A stretch of DNA of 64,000 nt, from the NCBI GenBank assembly GCA_002796995.1, contig PEKW01000015.1, forward strand, positions 186,001 to 250,000, written 5' to 3'. Below the pieces are notes generated by a model. That model was given only the letters and a program-made list of their open reading frames with translations, was not told where the DNA came from and did no database searches. Each line of letters opens with the position of its first letter. The stretch's first letter is position 1. Shown piece after piece: positions 1-9,778 of this stretch. The translations under genes and the position numbers were made by a program. Source of the stretch: Rhizobium sp. GTDB lineage: Bacteria > Pseudomonadota > Alphaproteobacteria > Rhizobiales > Rhizobiaceae.

Positions 1-84
1 CTCGGCGCGGCCGGACACTTCACCGTCACCGGCGAGTGGAACGACGACCTGATGACCTCGGTCTTGGCACCCTCGGCCAGCTGA
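1..84 (+). CDS. nirK: Copper nitrite reductase NirK, C-terminal end (5' truncated by window)
   Basis: Frame 1 from base 1 reads LGAAGHFTVTGEWNDDLMTSVLAPSAS*, typical of the NirK C-terminus; followed by nirV and nnrR. Confidence 0.75.
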   Translation, partial: LGAAGHFTVTGEWNDDLMTSVLAPSAS

Positions 85-167
85 TCAAGCCCACGCCCAT
101 GCCCGCACCGCGCGGGCATGGGCTCCCACCTCATTTCCCACCGCTCGACTGCCTCCGGGAGGTCGCC

Positions 168-1064
168 ATGTCCGCCATCCGTCACGCCCAATTCGTCTCC
201 GGTGCCTCGGTCGTCTTGCCGGCGCTGCTGATGGTCGCTTTCGTCGGCGGCCTTGGCCTCCAGACAGGCCTGTTCCGGACAGCGCCTGCCGACATTCCCG
301 TACCGGCGACGATCCGGATCGAGCCGCATGATTTCACCTACCGGCCGGCCGGTGAGTTCTACAAGGACGGTTTCGCCGTTGACGCCCCGAAGGTCGAGGT
401 GCGTCGGACGCGGCCGCTCCACATCACCAAGTATCAGGTGACGACCGCCGAATACGACGCCTGCGTCGCTGAGGGCGCGTGCCCGGCCCGCGAGGCCACG
501 ACGCCCTCTTCGTTCGACCTGCCCGCGACGTCGATCAGCCATGACGACGCGACGGCCTATGCCCAGTGGCTGAGCACCCGCACCGACGCGGTGTGGATCC
601 TGCCGAGCGACGAGGACCTCGCATTCGCCGCCGGCTCGAAATTCCCGGATGATGCGCTAGGCGTCGATCCCGACAGCAAGAACCCCGCCCTGCGATGGCT
701 GGCAGACTACCAGCGCGAAGCGGCCCGCAAGGCCTCGCGCGATCCGGCACCGCAGCCGCTCGGCCGCTTCGGCGAGGGCGAATACGGCTTGGCCGACTTC
801 GCCGGCAATGTCTGGGAATGGACCTCGACCTGCAATCGCAAGGTGACCCTCGGTGAGGGCGCGAACGCCGCCTCTGCCAGCGAAAGCTGCGGTATCTACA
901 TCGCCTCCGGCAAACACCGTTCGCCGCTCAGCGCCTTCATCCGTGACCCGAAGAGCGGCGGCTGCTCGGTCGGCACGCCGCCCGACAATGTCGGTTTTCG
1001 GTTGATCCGTGACGATAGCTGGTATGCGAGGCTAGTTTTTGCCTTTCGTCAGGCTGCATCCTAG
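168..1064 (+). CDS. nirV: NirV-like formylglycine-generating-enzyme/sulfatase-modifying family protein
   Basis: FGE-sulfatase motifs (LADFAGNVWEWTST, GFRLIRD), N-terminal signal/TM segment, directly downstream of nirK. Start set at ATG 168 (MSAIRHAQF). Confidence 0.85.
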   Translation: MSAIRHAQFVSGASVVLPALLMVAFVGGLGLQTGLFRTAPADIPVPATIRIEPHDFTYRPAGEFYKDGFAVDAPKVEVRRTRPLHITKYQVTTAEYDACVAEGACPAREATTPSSFDLPATSISHDDATAYAQWLSTRTDAVWILPSDEDLAFAAGSKFPDDALGVDPDSKNPALRWLADYQREAARKASRDPAPQPLGRFGEGEYGLADFAGNVWEWTSTCNRKVTLGEGANAASASESCGIYIASGKHRSPLSAFIRDPKSGGCSVGTPPDNVGFRLIRDDSWYARLVFAFRQAAS

Positions 1065-1157
1065 TCTAAAACCCGGGCTGATTGTTGCTCTTGGGCAGCC
1101 TCGTTCGGCACCCGGCACACTTTTTGGCGCGGGTGCTCGCAGAAAGGATCAGCGACG

Positions 1158-1859
1158 GTGAAGATCGATCGGACCGTCGTCAAGGCTCTTCCGCTGTTCG
1201 ACCGGATGAGCGACGAGGAGCTCGACAAGCTTCTGGCGCACGCGACCTCGCGACGGGTGCCGCAGGGTGAATGCGTATTCGAACAGGGCCAGCCCGCCGT
1301 CAGCTTCTATCTGCTCCTGCATGGCCGCCTGAAGGTGACCCAGGTCACCGAGGACGGGCAGCAGATCATCGTGCGGGTTGTGCATCCGGGCGATCTTTTC
1401 GGCTTTGCCAAGGCGCTGCAGCGCAGCGACTATCCCGGAACCGCGATTGCCGCCGCCGAAAGCCTGACTCTCGGCTGGCCGACGGACCTGTGGCCGAGCT
1501 TCGTCGAACACAATCCACGGCTCGCCGTCACCGCCATGCAGACGATCGGGCAGAGGCTCGAAGAGGCGCATACCCGTATCCGGGAAATGTCCACGCAGGA
1601 GGTCGAACGCCGCGTCGCCCACGCCGTCGTCCGCCTGGCGCGCAAGGCCGGCCGCAAGGAGGAAGGCGGCATCCGCATCGACTTCCCCATTTCCCGCCAG
1701 GACATCGCCGAAATGACCGGCACCACGCTGCACACGGTCTCGCGCATCCTCAGCGCCTGGGAGGGCCTGGGCCTGGTCGAGGGCGGCCGTCAGAAACTGC
1801 TGGTGACGAATATCGTCCGCCTGTCGGAACTCGCCGAAGGGTTCAAGGACCATCCGTGA
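1158..1859 (+). CDS. nnrR: Crp/Fnr family transcriptional regulator, NnrR-like
   Basis: cNMP-binding-like N-terminus and C-terminal HTH (ISRQDIAEMTGTTLHTVSRILSAWE); located between nirV and pseudoazurin; lacks the Fnr N-terminal cysteine cluster. Confidence 0.8.
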   Translation: MKIDRTVVKALPLFDRMSDEELDKLLAHATSRRVPQGECVFEQGQPAVSFYLLLHGRLKVTQVTEDGQQIIVRVVHPGDLFGFAKALQRSDYPGTAIAAAESLTLGWPTDLWPSFVEHNPRLAVTAMQTIGQRLEEAHTRIREMSTQEVERRVAHAVVRLARKAGRKEEGGIRIDFPISRQDIAEMTGTTLHTVSRILSAWEGLGLVEGGRQKLLVTNIVRLSELAEGFKDHP

Positions 1860-1899
1860 GGCACCGAAACCGAAGCGGCGAAAAATTGCGCTTTGTTAG

Positions 1900-1913
1900 T
1901 TGCGCAAGCACAA
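1900..1913 (+). promoter_or_regulatory. Candidate Crp/Fnr-type (NnrR) box TTG-N8-CAA upstream of pseudoazurin
   Basis: TTGCGCAAGCACAA = TTG-N8-CAA, 74 bp before the pseudoazurin ATG. Confidence 0.5.
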
Positions 1914-1986
1914 AGAAGGGCTCGAACGAAGGGCGTATCTCCTGTCCCAACGGATCCGAAGGGTCCCGTTTTCAAGGAGATAAGAA

Positions 1987-2430
1987 ATGTCCATGATGTT
2001 GAAGCGCCTCGCTGCCGCCGCTGTCGTTCTTGCCGCCTTTGCCGGTTCTGCAGCCGCTGCCGATTATGAAGTCCATATGCTGAACAAGGGCAAAGACGGC
2101 GCCATGGTCTTCGAACCCGCTGGCATCAAGATCGCTGCGGGCGACACGGTCACTTTCGTCCCGACCGACAAGGGACACAATGCCGAGACCATCAAGGGCA
2201 TGCTTCCGGCCGGTGCGACCGAGTTCAAGGGCAAGATGAGCGAGAAGGTCACCGTGACCTTCGACGTGCCCGGCGCCTACGGCATCAAGTGCGCACCGCA
2301 TGTCGGCATGGGCATGGTCGGCCTCGTGGTCGTCGGCGACGCTCCGGCCGATCTCGATGCCTACAAGGATGTGAAGGTGCCGAAGAAGGCCCAGGAACGT
2401 TTAGCTGCCGCTCTTGCATCGCTGCAGTAG
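1987..2430 (+). CDS. Pseudoazurin (type I copper electron carrier)
   Basis: Signal peptide, [18 protein letters not shown] and copper-site motif CAPHVGMGM with upstream His (GHNAE). Confidence 0.92.
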   Translation: MSMMLKRLAAAAVVLAAFAGSAAAADYEVHMLNKGKDGAMVFEPAGIKIAAGDTVTFVPTDKGHNAETIKGMLPAGATEFKGKMSEKVTVTFDVPGAYGIKCAPHVGMGMVGLVVVGDAPADLDAYKDVKVPKKAQERLAAALASLQ

Positions 2431-2452
2431 TCCCTGCCTTGCAAGCCATAAG

Positions 2453-2488
2453 AGGCCCGCGCCGGTAATCATCGGCGCGGGCCTTTCC
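2453..2488 (+). terminator. Rho-independent terminator after pseudoazurin
   Basis: 12-bp perfect stem AGGCCCGCGCCG / CGGCGCGGGCCT with 8-nt loop, followed by Ts. Confidence 0.8.
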
Positions 2489-2584
2489 GTTCCTAGTCCT
2501 GCAAATCACGATCGGACAAGCTGGCCGATTGCGCCCACGCGGCTTCGAAACTAGTTTCGGCGGAAACAGGCACAGGATCATCGC

Positions 2585-3184
2585 GTGAAATCAGCCATAG
2601 CACTCAGTCTCATCATGACCTGCCTTGCGGCAATATCTCCCGCTGCGGCGGCAGAATGGCAGCCCGTGGAAAAGGTGCAGACCTATTCGGTGCCCGGCGT
2701 CAGCGGCGCGGAACTCTACGCTTCGATCGGTGCGCGGGGACCGAAGCTCAGCATCGGCACCCGGGCGATCGCCCAGACCAGTTTTGCCCTGACCTGGACC
2801 CGCAAATACGAAACGCGCGGCGACGACTGTGTGCTGGCGACGGCCAAGCCCAAGCTCATCATCACCTATGTCCTGCCGAAACCGGCCAATGCCCTGCCGG
2901 CGCCGGTCAAGGCCAACTGGGAGAGTTTCATCAGCGGCGTGCGCGATCATGAACGTGTCCACGGCGACTATATCGTCGAGATGGTGAAACAGATCGAGGC
3001 GGCGACGGTCGGGCTGACCGTGCCGGCGGATCCCAAATGCCGCAAGATCAGGGAGGAGATGACCAAGCGTCTCGGCGCCCTGTCGCAGGAACAACGCCAG
3101 CGCAGCCGCGACTTCGACCGCGTCGAGCTCAGCCCCGGCGGCAATGTTCATACGCTCATCCTTCAGCTGGTGAACGGCGGGTAG
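2585..3184 (+). CDS. DUF922-type secreted putative Zn-dependent protease
   Basis: Signal peptide; HERVHGDY HExxH-like motif typical of DUF922. GTG start. Confidence 0.7.
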   Translation: MKSAIALSLIMTCLAAISPAAAAEWQPVEKVQTYSVPGVSGAELYASIGARGPKLSIGTRAIAQTSFALTWTRKYETRGDDCVLATAKPKLIITYVLPKPANALPAPVKANWESFISGVRDHERVHGDYIVEMVKQIEAATVGLTVPADPKCRKIREEMTKRLGALSQEQRQRSRDFDRVELSPGGNVHTLILQLVNGG

Positions 3185-3695
3185 ACGTCTCTGTAAACCG
3201 ACTCCGGAATGGATGCCGGACAGCGGGTGTGTGGGCGATCCGCATTTGACACACGCGGTGCGCAAAGTGTCCGTCGTCTGCTCCAGGCAAGCAGTTCTGT
3301 GCCGAAAATGGAGGCGTCGAGGGGATTTGCGCGGCGACCGATCGTCAGGGCAGCCGGCCCGGACTGGCAAATGGCGCCAAGGGCCGCGACGATGCGCACG
3401 CCTTAGCCACAATCTCCTGTCGTATGTAATGAAGTGCTAACGGAGTATTGTCGCATCAGCGCTTGCGCAGACGAGTATTTTCAATGTGTTGACCGGACCT
3501 TGGCCGCCGTGCGATGTCGCATTTCCGGCGAGAAACTCCGCAATTGCGCTACCCCCGAATCTGTGCCACAAATTACGTGTGGTTGCGTTTGGGAGAGCTC
3601 AGCCACTTGAAAGCGGGAATATTTTCCGTGGCATACGGGGCGGTTGGAGGCTGCTCCGCTGATGACGATCAGGAAATATTTTTGGGAGGAAAGCC

Positions 3696-4385
3696 ATGTC
3701 GCGGGCAGAATTGTCCGACCACTTGCTTTCGATAAAATCGGCGTTGGTGATCGATGATCATCCGCTTTATTGCGATGCTCTCGCGACCACGATGGAGAGC
3801 ATATTCAATACCCGACGGATTCGAACAGCAACTTCGCTGGGCGAGGCGCTGCAGCAGTTGCGGATGCGCTTCTCGCCCGATCTGATCATACTCGACCTCA
3901 ACCTGCCGGATGCGTCCGGATTGAGCGGATTTATGAAGATCAAGGAGAAGACGCCGGACATTCCGGTCATCGTCATCTCGGCGATCACCACGGAAGGCGT
4001 CGTGCAGTCCGTCATGGCCGCCGGCGCTGCGGGCTTCATCCCGAAGGACACCGGCCGGCAGACCTTCCAGGACGCGATGCGCGACATCTGGAACGGCAAG
4101 ACCTATGTGCCGCCGGGCTATACCCTGCCGACGCGGGCGCAGGCCACGGACCGTTCGGTCGAAACCATATCGCGCAAGATCGCCCACCTGTCGCAACAGC
4201 AGACCCGCATTCTCAGCCTGATCTGCGAAGGCATGCCGAACAAGCTGATCGCCTACGAGATGCAATTGGCCGAGGCCACCGTGAAGGCGCATATCACGGC
4301 ACTGCTGCGCCGGCTCGGCGTGCACAATCGTACGCAGGCGGCGATGCTCGTGCGGGAAGTCTCGATCCGCCATAGCCTGCAGTGA
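3696..4385 (+). CDS. LuxR/NarL-type response regulator
   Basis: REC domain (VIDDH, LIILDLNLPD, KDT) and LuxR HTH (LSQQQTRILSLICEGMPNKLIAYEMQLAEATVKAHITALLRRLGV). Confidence 0.9.
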   Translation: MSRAELSDHLLSIKSALVIDDHPLYCDALATTMESIFNTRRIRTATSLGEALQQLRMRFSPDLIILDLNLPDASGLSGFMKIKEKTPDIPVIVISAITTEGVVQSVMAAGAAGFIPKDTGRQTFQDAMRDIWNGKTYVPPGYTLPTRAQATDRSVETISRKIAHLSQQQTRILSLICEGMPNKLIAYEMQLAEATVKAHITALLRRLGVHNRTQAAMLVREVSIRHSLQ

Positions 4386-5602
4386 CGGAGCCGCGCGCGG
4401 TGGCGGGCCTTTCACAGGAGGACAGCGGCACGGTGACGGCTCTGGAGGATCTCGAACGCAGCCCCGCGAAGGCGGTGCGGATTGCCGTGTCCCATGCCGA
4501 CGAGCCGGCGGCGGCGCTTGCCGACATCCGCCGCCAGCTCGACCATGCCCGGCCGAGCTTCATCCTGCTTTTCGTGCCGAACCGCCTCTCGCCGGAAGAT
4601 ATCGCCGCGGCATTGCCTGCGGCCCTGCCGGACGCCGTGGTCTTCGGCTGCACGACGGCCGGACAGATCACGCCGCGCGGTTATGAAGACGACGCACTGG
4701 TGGCCCTTGCCTTCGAGCGGGGCCATTTTCGTGTGGCGTCGACGCTGTTCAGTCCAATCTCTCCGGTATCGATCGCCGAGGTTGTGCAGCAGACCGAGCG
4801 CCTGGCAGAGCAGTTCCGTGCCACCCCGGGCCGCAAGCGGCTGGCGCTCATCTTTGCCGACGGGCTCTCCAAGCAGGAGGACATTCTGGTCGCTGCCCTG
4901 GAAGCCGGGCTGAAGGATATCCCGGTCTTCGGCGGATCGGCCGGCGACGGCCTGCGGTTCGAGCGGACCCAGGTGCTGCGCAATGGCGAGTTCCACAGCA
5001 ATGCCGCGCTGCTGCTGTTGCTGGAGACCGACCTCGCCTTCTGCGGTCTCGGCTTCGACCACTTCCAGCCGACCGAGAGCCGCATGGTGGTCACCAAGGC
5101 GGTACCCGAGGAGCGGCTGGTGCTGGAGATCAACGGCTCGCCGGCGGCCGAGGAATATGCCCGACTGGTCGGCGTGCCCGTCGATGCGCTGTCCCCGACG
5201 ATCTTCGCGGAGAACCCGGTTCTCGTTCGCAACGGCAATATCTACCATGTGAGGGCGATCCAGCAGATCCACGGCGAGCATGGCCTGACCTTCCTGTCGG
5301 CGATCGACAACGGGCTGCTGCTGACCCTCGGCCGCGGCAAGGAGATCATTCGTACGCTCGACAGCGGGCTGACCGTCACCGACAAGCAGGGAGAGGCGCC
5401 GGATTTCATCCTTGGTTTCGACTGTTATCTGCGCAAGCTCGAGATCGACAGGAAGGGGCTGGAGGCCGAGGCCTCCGACCGCTTCCGCGAACGCCGCGTC
5501 GTCGGCTTCAGCACCTATGGCGAACAGCATCTTGGCGTGCACGTGAACCAGACCTTCGTCGGCGTCGCCTTTTTCCGCCCCAGGGGGAGCGCGCCGCTGT
5601 GA
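4382..5602 (+). CDS. FIST domain (FIST_N/FIST_C) sensory protein, NosP-like
   Basis: FIST hallmarks (VFGCTTAGQI, IPVFGGSAGDGLRF, GFSTYGEQHLGVHVNQT); overlaps the response regulator and the kinase by 4 nt each; GTG start. Confidence 0.8.
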   Translation: MTEPRAVAGLSQEDSGTVTALEDLERSPAKAVRIAVSHADEPAAALADIRRQLDHARPSFILLFVPNRLSPEDIAAALPAALPDAVVFGCTTAGQITPRGYEDDALVALAFERGHFRVASTLFSPISPVSIAEVVQQTERLAEQFRATPGRKRLALIFADGLSKQEDILVAALEAGLKDIPVFGGSAGDGLRFERTQVLRNGEFHSNAALLLLLETDLAFCGLGFDHFQPTESRMVVTKAVPEERLVLEINGSPAAEEYARLVGVPVDALSPTIFAENPVLVRNGNIYHVRAIQQIHGEHGLTFLSAIDNGLLLTLGRGKEIIRTLDSGLTVTDKQGEAPDFILGFDCYLRKLEIDRKGLEAEASDRFRERRVVGFSTYGEQHLGVHVNQTFVGVAFFRPRGSAPL

Positions 5603-7845
5603 TCGATCCGAGCGACCCGTATGAAATCCAGATCGCCAAGCAGGCGAAGATCATCGAGGCGCTGATCAACCGTGCCGAGCGCGGCCATGAGGTGGGCGGC
5701 ACCGCCTATTCCCTGTTCCAATCGGCGATCGCGTTGCAGACCGAGGTCTGGGAGAAAACCAAGGACCTGGAAAAGGCACTCGACACGCTCGGCCGCGCAT
5801 CGAGCGAGCTGGAAATCGCCTATCAGGCGCAGGAGCGCATCCAGCGGAACCTCGCCGATGCCATGGTAGCGATGGAAGGCGGCTTCGCGCTGTTTTCCGA
5901 GGACAAGCTGCAGGTCTGCAACAGCCAGTTCCGCCACCTGCTGCCGGATGTCGAGGAGCTGATCAAGCCGGGGCTCGCCTTCGACGACTATCTCGCGGCC
6001 GTCAATTCGAGCCGCTATCTGTCGCGCGAGGAGGGTGAGGGCGCCACGACCAGGAGCGGTGTCACGGCCACAGCGCAGGGACCTGCGGGGCAGCGCTTTT
6101 CCTCCTTCGTCATGGCATTGCGCAATGATCGCTGGTTCCAGATCTCCTATCGTCAGACCAGTTCGGACAACATGGCCGTCCTGCAGACCGAGATCACCGA
6201 TCTGGTGCGGGAAAACCGGCGCGAGAAGAACCGGCTGATCGACCAACAGGCGCATCTGCTGCAGGCCGCCTTCGATCACATGTCGCTCGGCGTCTGCACG
6301 TTTTCGTCCGGTGGCGAGCTCCTGGTGCGCAACGAACGGTTCGGGGAGTTGCTCGGCATACCGCTTCCGCTGCTGAAGAAGGGCACGCGCTTCCAGCGGA
6401 TCATCGAGCATATCGAGCGCCACGAGATACTCGACAGGCGTTCGCAGGGGCCGGAATTCGCCGGCTGGTTCAAGGCGCTCCGGCGCGGCGAGACCGTGCA
6501 GCGGCGCTTTCGCCGACGCGACGGCATGAGCCTCGACATGCGGCTTCATTCGCTTCCGGACGACGGCTTCATCGTTTCGATCATGGACGTCACCGCCGAA
6601 ACGGAAGCCGCGGCCCTGCTAGAGCGGCGGGTACAGGAGCGCACGGCCGAGCTTACCGAAGCGAACCGGCTCTTGCAGGTCCACGCGAACGAGCAGACGA
6701 AGATCGAAGGCGCGCTCCGGCAGGCGAAAGAGGCGGCCGAAGCCGCGCATGTCTCGAAGACGCGCTTCCTCGCCGCGGCCAGTCATGACCTGCTGCAGCC
6801 GATCAATGCGGCCAAGCTCTATCTCTCCACCCTCACCGAAACCGTCGAACAGTCCGAAGCCAAGGAGGTTGTCAGCCGCCTCAACAGGTCTTTCAACTCG
6901 ATCGAGACCCTGCTGCAGGCCCTTCTCGACATTTCGCGTCTCGACAGCTCGGGCGCCGAGTTCAACATCACGTCCTTCAGCCTCGGCAACATGCTGCAGG
7001 GGCTGGCGGAAGACCTGGCGCCGCTCGCTGCGGAGAAGGGCATAGAGTTGACCATCGTGCCGTCGAGCCGATGGGTAACCAGCGACCAGCGCTATCTGAT
7101 GCGCTGCGTGCAGAATCTGATGGCCAATGCGATCCAGTATACCGAGCGCGGCCGTGTGCTGGTGGGCTGCCGGCTTGCCGGCAACCGCTTTCGGATCGAG
7201 GTGTGGGACACCGGGATCGGCATTTCGGAGAAGGACAAGGCGCGGGTCTTCAAGGAATTCACCCGGGGCGGCGGCGGCAAGGGCACCGGCATGGGCCTGG
7301 GCCTGTCGATCGTGGAGCGCGCGTGCCGGCATCTCGACCACCCCGTCCGGCTCGAATCGCGGCTCGGCCACGGTTCGATGTTTTCGATCGAGGTGCCGCT
7401 TGCCGCGCCCGGTTATGTCGGCAGCGGCGAGAGCGCCATGGTCGAGGCGATGCCCGAGGGCAGCCTCGATCTCATCGTCATGATCGTCGAGAACGATGCC
7501 GACGAGCTCCATGCCATGACGCGCAAGCTGGAAAACTGGGGGGCAAGCGTTCTGGCGGCAGGATCGACGGCGGAGGCCGTGGCGCTGATGCAGGAGATTG
7601 GCACGCCGCCGGATATCCTGCTCGCGGATTACCAGCTGGACGACGAGGATACCGGCATAGACACGATACGCACGCTGAGGGCTCTGTCGGGCGAAGAGAT
7701 CCCGGCGGTCATCATCTCGGCCAATCGCCAGCGCGAGCTCTTCCAGCTCGGCCAGGAAATGTCGTTCTCCGTGCTCAACAAGCCGGTACAACTGGTGCGG
7801 CTGAGGGCGCTCATCGACTGGCAGACCCGTGGCCGCGCGGCATGA
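5599..7845 (+). CDS. PAS-domain hybrid histidine kinase with C-terminal receiver (NahK/ErcS-like)
   Basis: H-box AASHDLLQPINAAKLYLS, HATPase (VQNLMANAIQYTERG, GLGLSIVER), REC (LLADYQLDDEDTGID); GTG start overlapping the FIST stop. Confidence 0.88.
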   Translation: MIDPSDPYEIQIAKQAKIIEALINRAERGHEVGGTAYSLFQSAIALQTEVWEKTKDLEKALDTLGRASSELEIAYQAQERIQRNLADAMVAMEGGFALFSEDKLQVCNSQFRHLLPDVEELIKPGLAFDDYLAAVNSSRYLSREEGEGATTRSGVTATAQGPAGQRFSSFVMALRNDRWFQISYRQTSSDNMAVLQTEITDLVRENRREKNRLIDQQAHLLQAAFDHMSLGVCTFSSGGELLVRNERFGELLGIPLPLLKKGTRFQRIIEHIERHEILDRRSQGPEFAGWFKALRRGETVQRRFRRRDGMSLDMRLHSLPDDGFIVSIMDVTAETEAAALLERRVQERTAELTEANRLLQVHANEQTKIEGALRQAKEAAEAAHVSKTRFLAAASHDLLQPINAAKLYLSTLTETVEQSEAKEVVSRLNRSFNSIETLLQALLDISRLDSSGAEFNITSFSLGNMLQGLAEDLAPLAAEKGIELTIVPSSRWVTSDQRYLMRCVQNLMANAIQYTERGRVLVGCRLAGNRFRIEVWDTGIGISEKDKARVFKEFTRGGGGKGTGMGLGLSIVERACRHLDHPVRLESRLGHGSMFSIEVPLAAPGYVGSGESAMVEAMPEGSLDLIVMIVENDADELHAMTRKLENWGASVLAAGSTAEAVALMQEIGTPPDILLADYQLDDEDTGIDTIRTLRALSGEEIPAVIISANRQRELFQLGQEMSFSVLNKPVQLVRLRALIDWQTRGRAA

Positions 7846-7919
7846 GCCAATACCGACCAATGTCTGCGGTGACTAGCGCGCCGGCCGGACTAGGCTCAAC
7901 GGAAAAAGGGAGGTTTGCC

Positions 7920-8600
7920 ATGCGCGTCTTTCTGCTTCTTCTCGTCTTCCTCGGCCTGACCTCCGCGCCGCTCTCGGCCGCGGAGACCTATGATCTGCTG
8001 TTCCGCAAGGGCGCTCTCTCCGGCCTCGAGCCATCGCCGCCGCCGCCCGAGGGCGCAAAGGGAACCGACACGCTGGTCTATGAGCGCGTGGTCTCTCCCC
8101 TGAAGAAGGGCGAATCCGCCGACAAAGACACGATCGGCCTGCAACTGACCTCGGACGACAACGTCGCCCTGATCCTGCACCGCGGCCCGCAGATGCGTTT
8201 CATCGGCACCTTCCCGGCCTCGGTCGGCAATCCGCTCATCATGTATTTCCTCGAAAGCGCGCTTGCCGACATTGCGAAACAGTCGGGCGGCAGTCCGTTC
8301 TACATGCGCAACCGGATCAAGGAGGCCCTGCTGAAGGATGCCGAAATCGTGCCGGTCTCGCTTCACTTCGGCGAGCGTGACATATCCGCGAGACAGGTGA
8401 CGATCCGGCCGTTCGCCGAGGACAAGGCTCGGGCCCAGATGGGGCGCTTCGCCGAGCTGGCGCTTGCCGTCACCGTTTCGCAGGACATACCCGGGTGGTA
8501 CTACTCGTTGCAGGCCACTGTTCCTGAAGGCAAGGGCGAGGCGGATATCGGCTACACCGCGGCGATCACCCTGTCGGACGGCGGGGAGAACAAGCCATGA
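7920..8600 (+). CDS. Uncharacterised exported protein
   Basis: ATG with RBS-like GGGAGG upstream, signal peptide (MRVFLLLLVFLGLTSAPLSAAE), continuous ORF; no family recognised. Confidence 0.7.
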   Translation: MRVFLLLLVFLGLTSAPLSAAETYDLLFRKGALSGLEPSPPPPEGAKGTDTLVYERVVSPLKKGESADKDTIGLQLTSDDNVALILHRGPQMRFIGTFPASVGNPLIMYFLESALADIAKQSGGSPFYMRNRIKEALLKDAEIVPVSLHFGERDISARQVTIRPFAEDKARAQMGRFAELALAVTVSQDIPGWYYSLQATVPEGKGEADIGYTAAITLSDGGENKP

Positions 8601-8947
8601 GGCGGGCGGCGCTCTGCCTCGCGGCGACCCTGCTGGCCGCGCCGGCCCTCGGGCAGAGCGTTTCCGAGCGCCTGAACGACTATCCGACCGAGGCCCGCAC
8701 GGACTATGTCTTCGGCTGCATGGCGACCAATGGTCAGAACCGCGAGGTGCTGCGCAAATGCGCCTGTTCCATCGACACCATCGCGTCGATCCTGCCTTAC
8801 GAGAAATATGTCGAGGCCGAGACGGTGCTCGCCCTGCAGCAGGGAAGCGGCGAACAGCTGGCGATGTACAAGACGGCGGTCGTGTCGCAGACCATGGTCG
8901 CTGAACTCAGACGCGCCCAGGCCGAGGCCGAGATGCTCTGCTTCTGA
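8597..8947 (+). CDS. Uncharacterised small exported cysteine-containing protein
   Basis: Signal peptide, 4-nt overlap with upstream ORF, cysteines FGCMATNG...KCACSID. Confidence 0.7.
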   Translation: MRRAALCLAATLLAAPALGQSVSERLNDYPTEARTDYVFGCMATNGQNREVLRKCACSIDTIASILPYEKYVEAETVLALQQGSGEQLAMYKTAVVSQTMVAELRRAQAEAEMLCF

Positions 8948-8965
8948 GGATCGCTCTTCAGCGCG

Positions 8966-9778
8966 TCAGGCGGGCGGGCGTTTCGGCAATACCCGGTCGA
9001 AGGCGTTCCCCTCTGTGTCGACGGCATGCACCGTGAAGTCGGGCGAGCCATTGTCGATGTAGTTGAAGCGGAAGACCGGATTTTCGCTGATCGAGATCCC
9101 GCCTTCGAGCGAGAACAGCAACTCGTCGCCCTGGCGGACTTCGAGTTCGTTGATGAAATGCGCGCCGATGAACAACTGGGTGACCTGGTCCCGCTGCAGC
9201 CCGGAATAATTGGGATGGCGGATCATGATCTGCGCTTCGCGCCGCGAAGTCTGGTCGGGAACGGGAAGGTCAAAGAGCTTCAGCCGCATGTCGCCCATGC
9301 CCGTCAGCGCTGCTGCCGAGTCCTTGGTGGCGGGCGCGGAACAACCGCCGGACGCCTTGACGAAGCGCCCCGTCATGTAACTGCCGTTCGGTGTGTCGGC
9401 GATGACGCGGATGTTGGAATATTGGTTGACCCTGACGCGCGTCTCGAACTTCAGCGGCATCATCGCCGGCCCGAAGCGGATTTCGGCGGCCACTGGCGCC
9501 GGGTTTTCGTCGATCACCAGCTTGATGGCATTGATCGGGCCGCCGGTCGGATCGGTCTGCTCGATCGTCACCGGCACGACCGCCGCGTCGTCGGCGCGAT
9601 AGGGTGCGATGAGGGATAGAAGCGGCGCGGCGTCACGCAGAACAGCATCGCCGGCAATCGCGTCCTTGATGGTGTTCCATGTCGGTCCATCGACCAGGGG
9701 ATTGTCGGGCAAAGCTTCTTCTGCGCTGGCAAGGCCAGCGGCGAGCAAGAAGGACAATCCTGCCAGTACCTGTCTCAT
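8966..9778 (-). CDS. Quinoprotein dehydrogenase-associated SoxYZ-like carrier (copy 1)
   Basis: Signal peptide, SoxY-like half, internal SGGCSAP linker cysteine, SoxZ-like half (MIRHPNYSGLQRD...ISENPVFRFNY). Start ATG at 9778. Confidence 0.78.
   Translation of the reverse strand: MRQVLAGLSFLLAAGLASAEEALPDNPLVDGPTWNTIKDAIAGDAVLRDAAPLLSLIAPYRADDAAVVPVTIEQTDPTGGPINAIKLVIDENPAPVAAEIRFGPAMMPLKFETRVRVNQYSNIRVIADTPNGSYMTGRFVKASGGCSAPATKDSAAALTGMGDMRLKLFDLPVPDQTSRREAQIMIRHPNYSGLQRDQVTQLFIGAHFINELEVRQGDELLFSLEGGISISENPVFRFNYIDNGSPDFTVHAVDTEGNAFDRVLPKRPPA

Noticed and set aside
4412-5542. 376-aa minus-strand ORF opposite the FIST gene
   Set aside because: Antisense artefact; the plus-strand frame has coherent FIST motifs and coupled overlaps.
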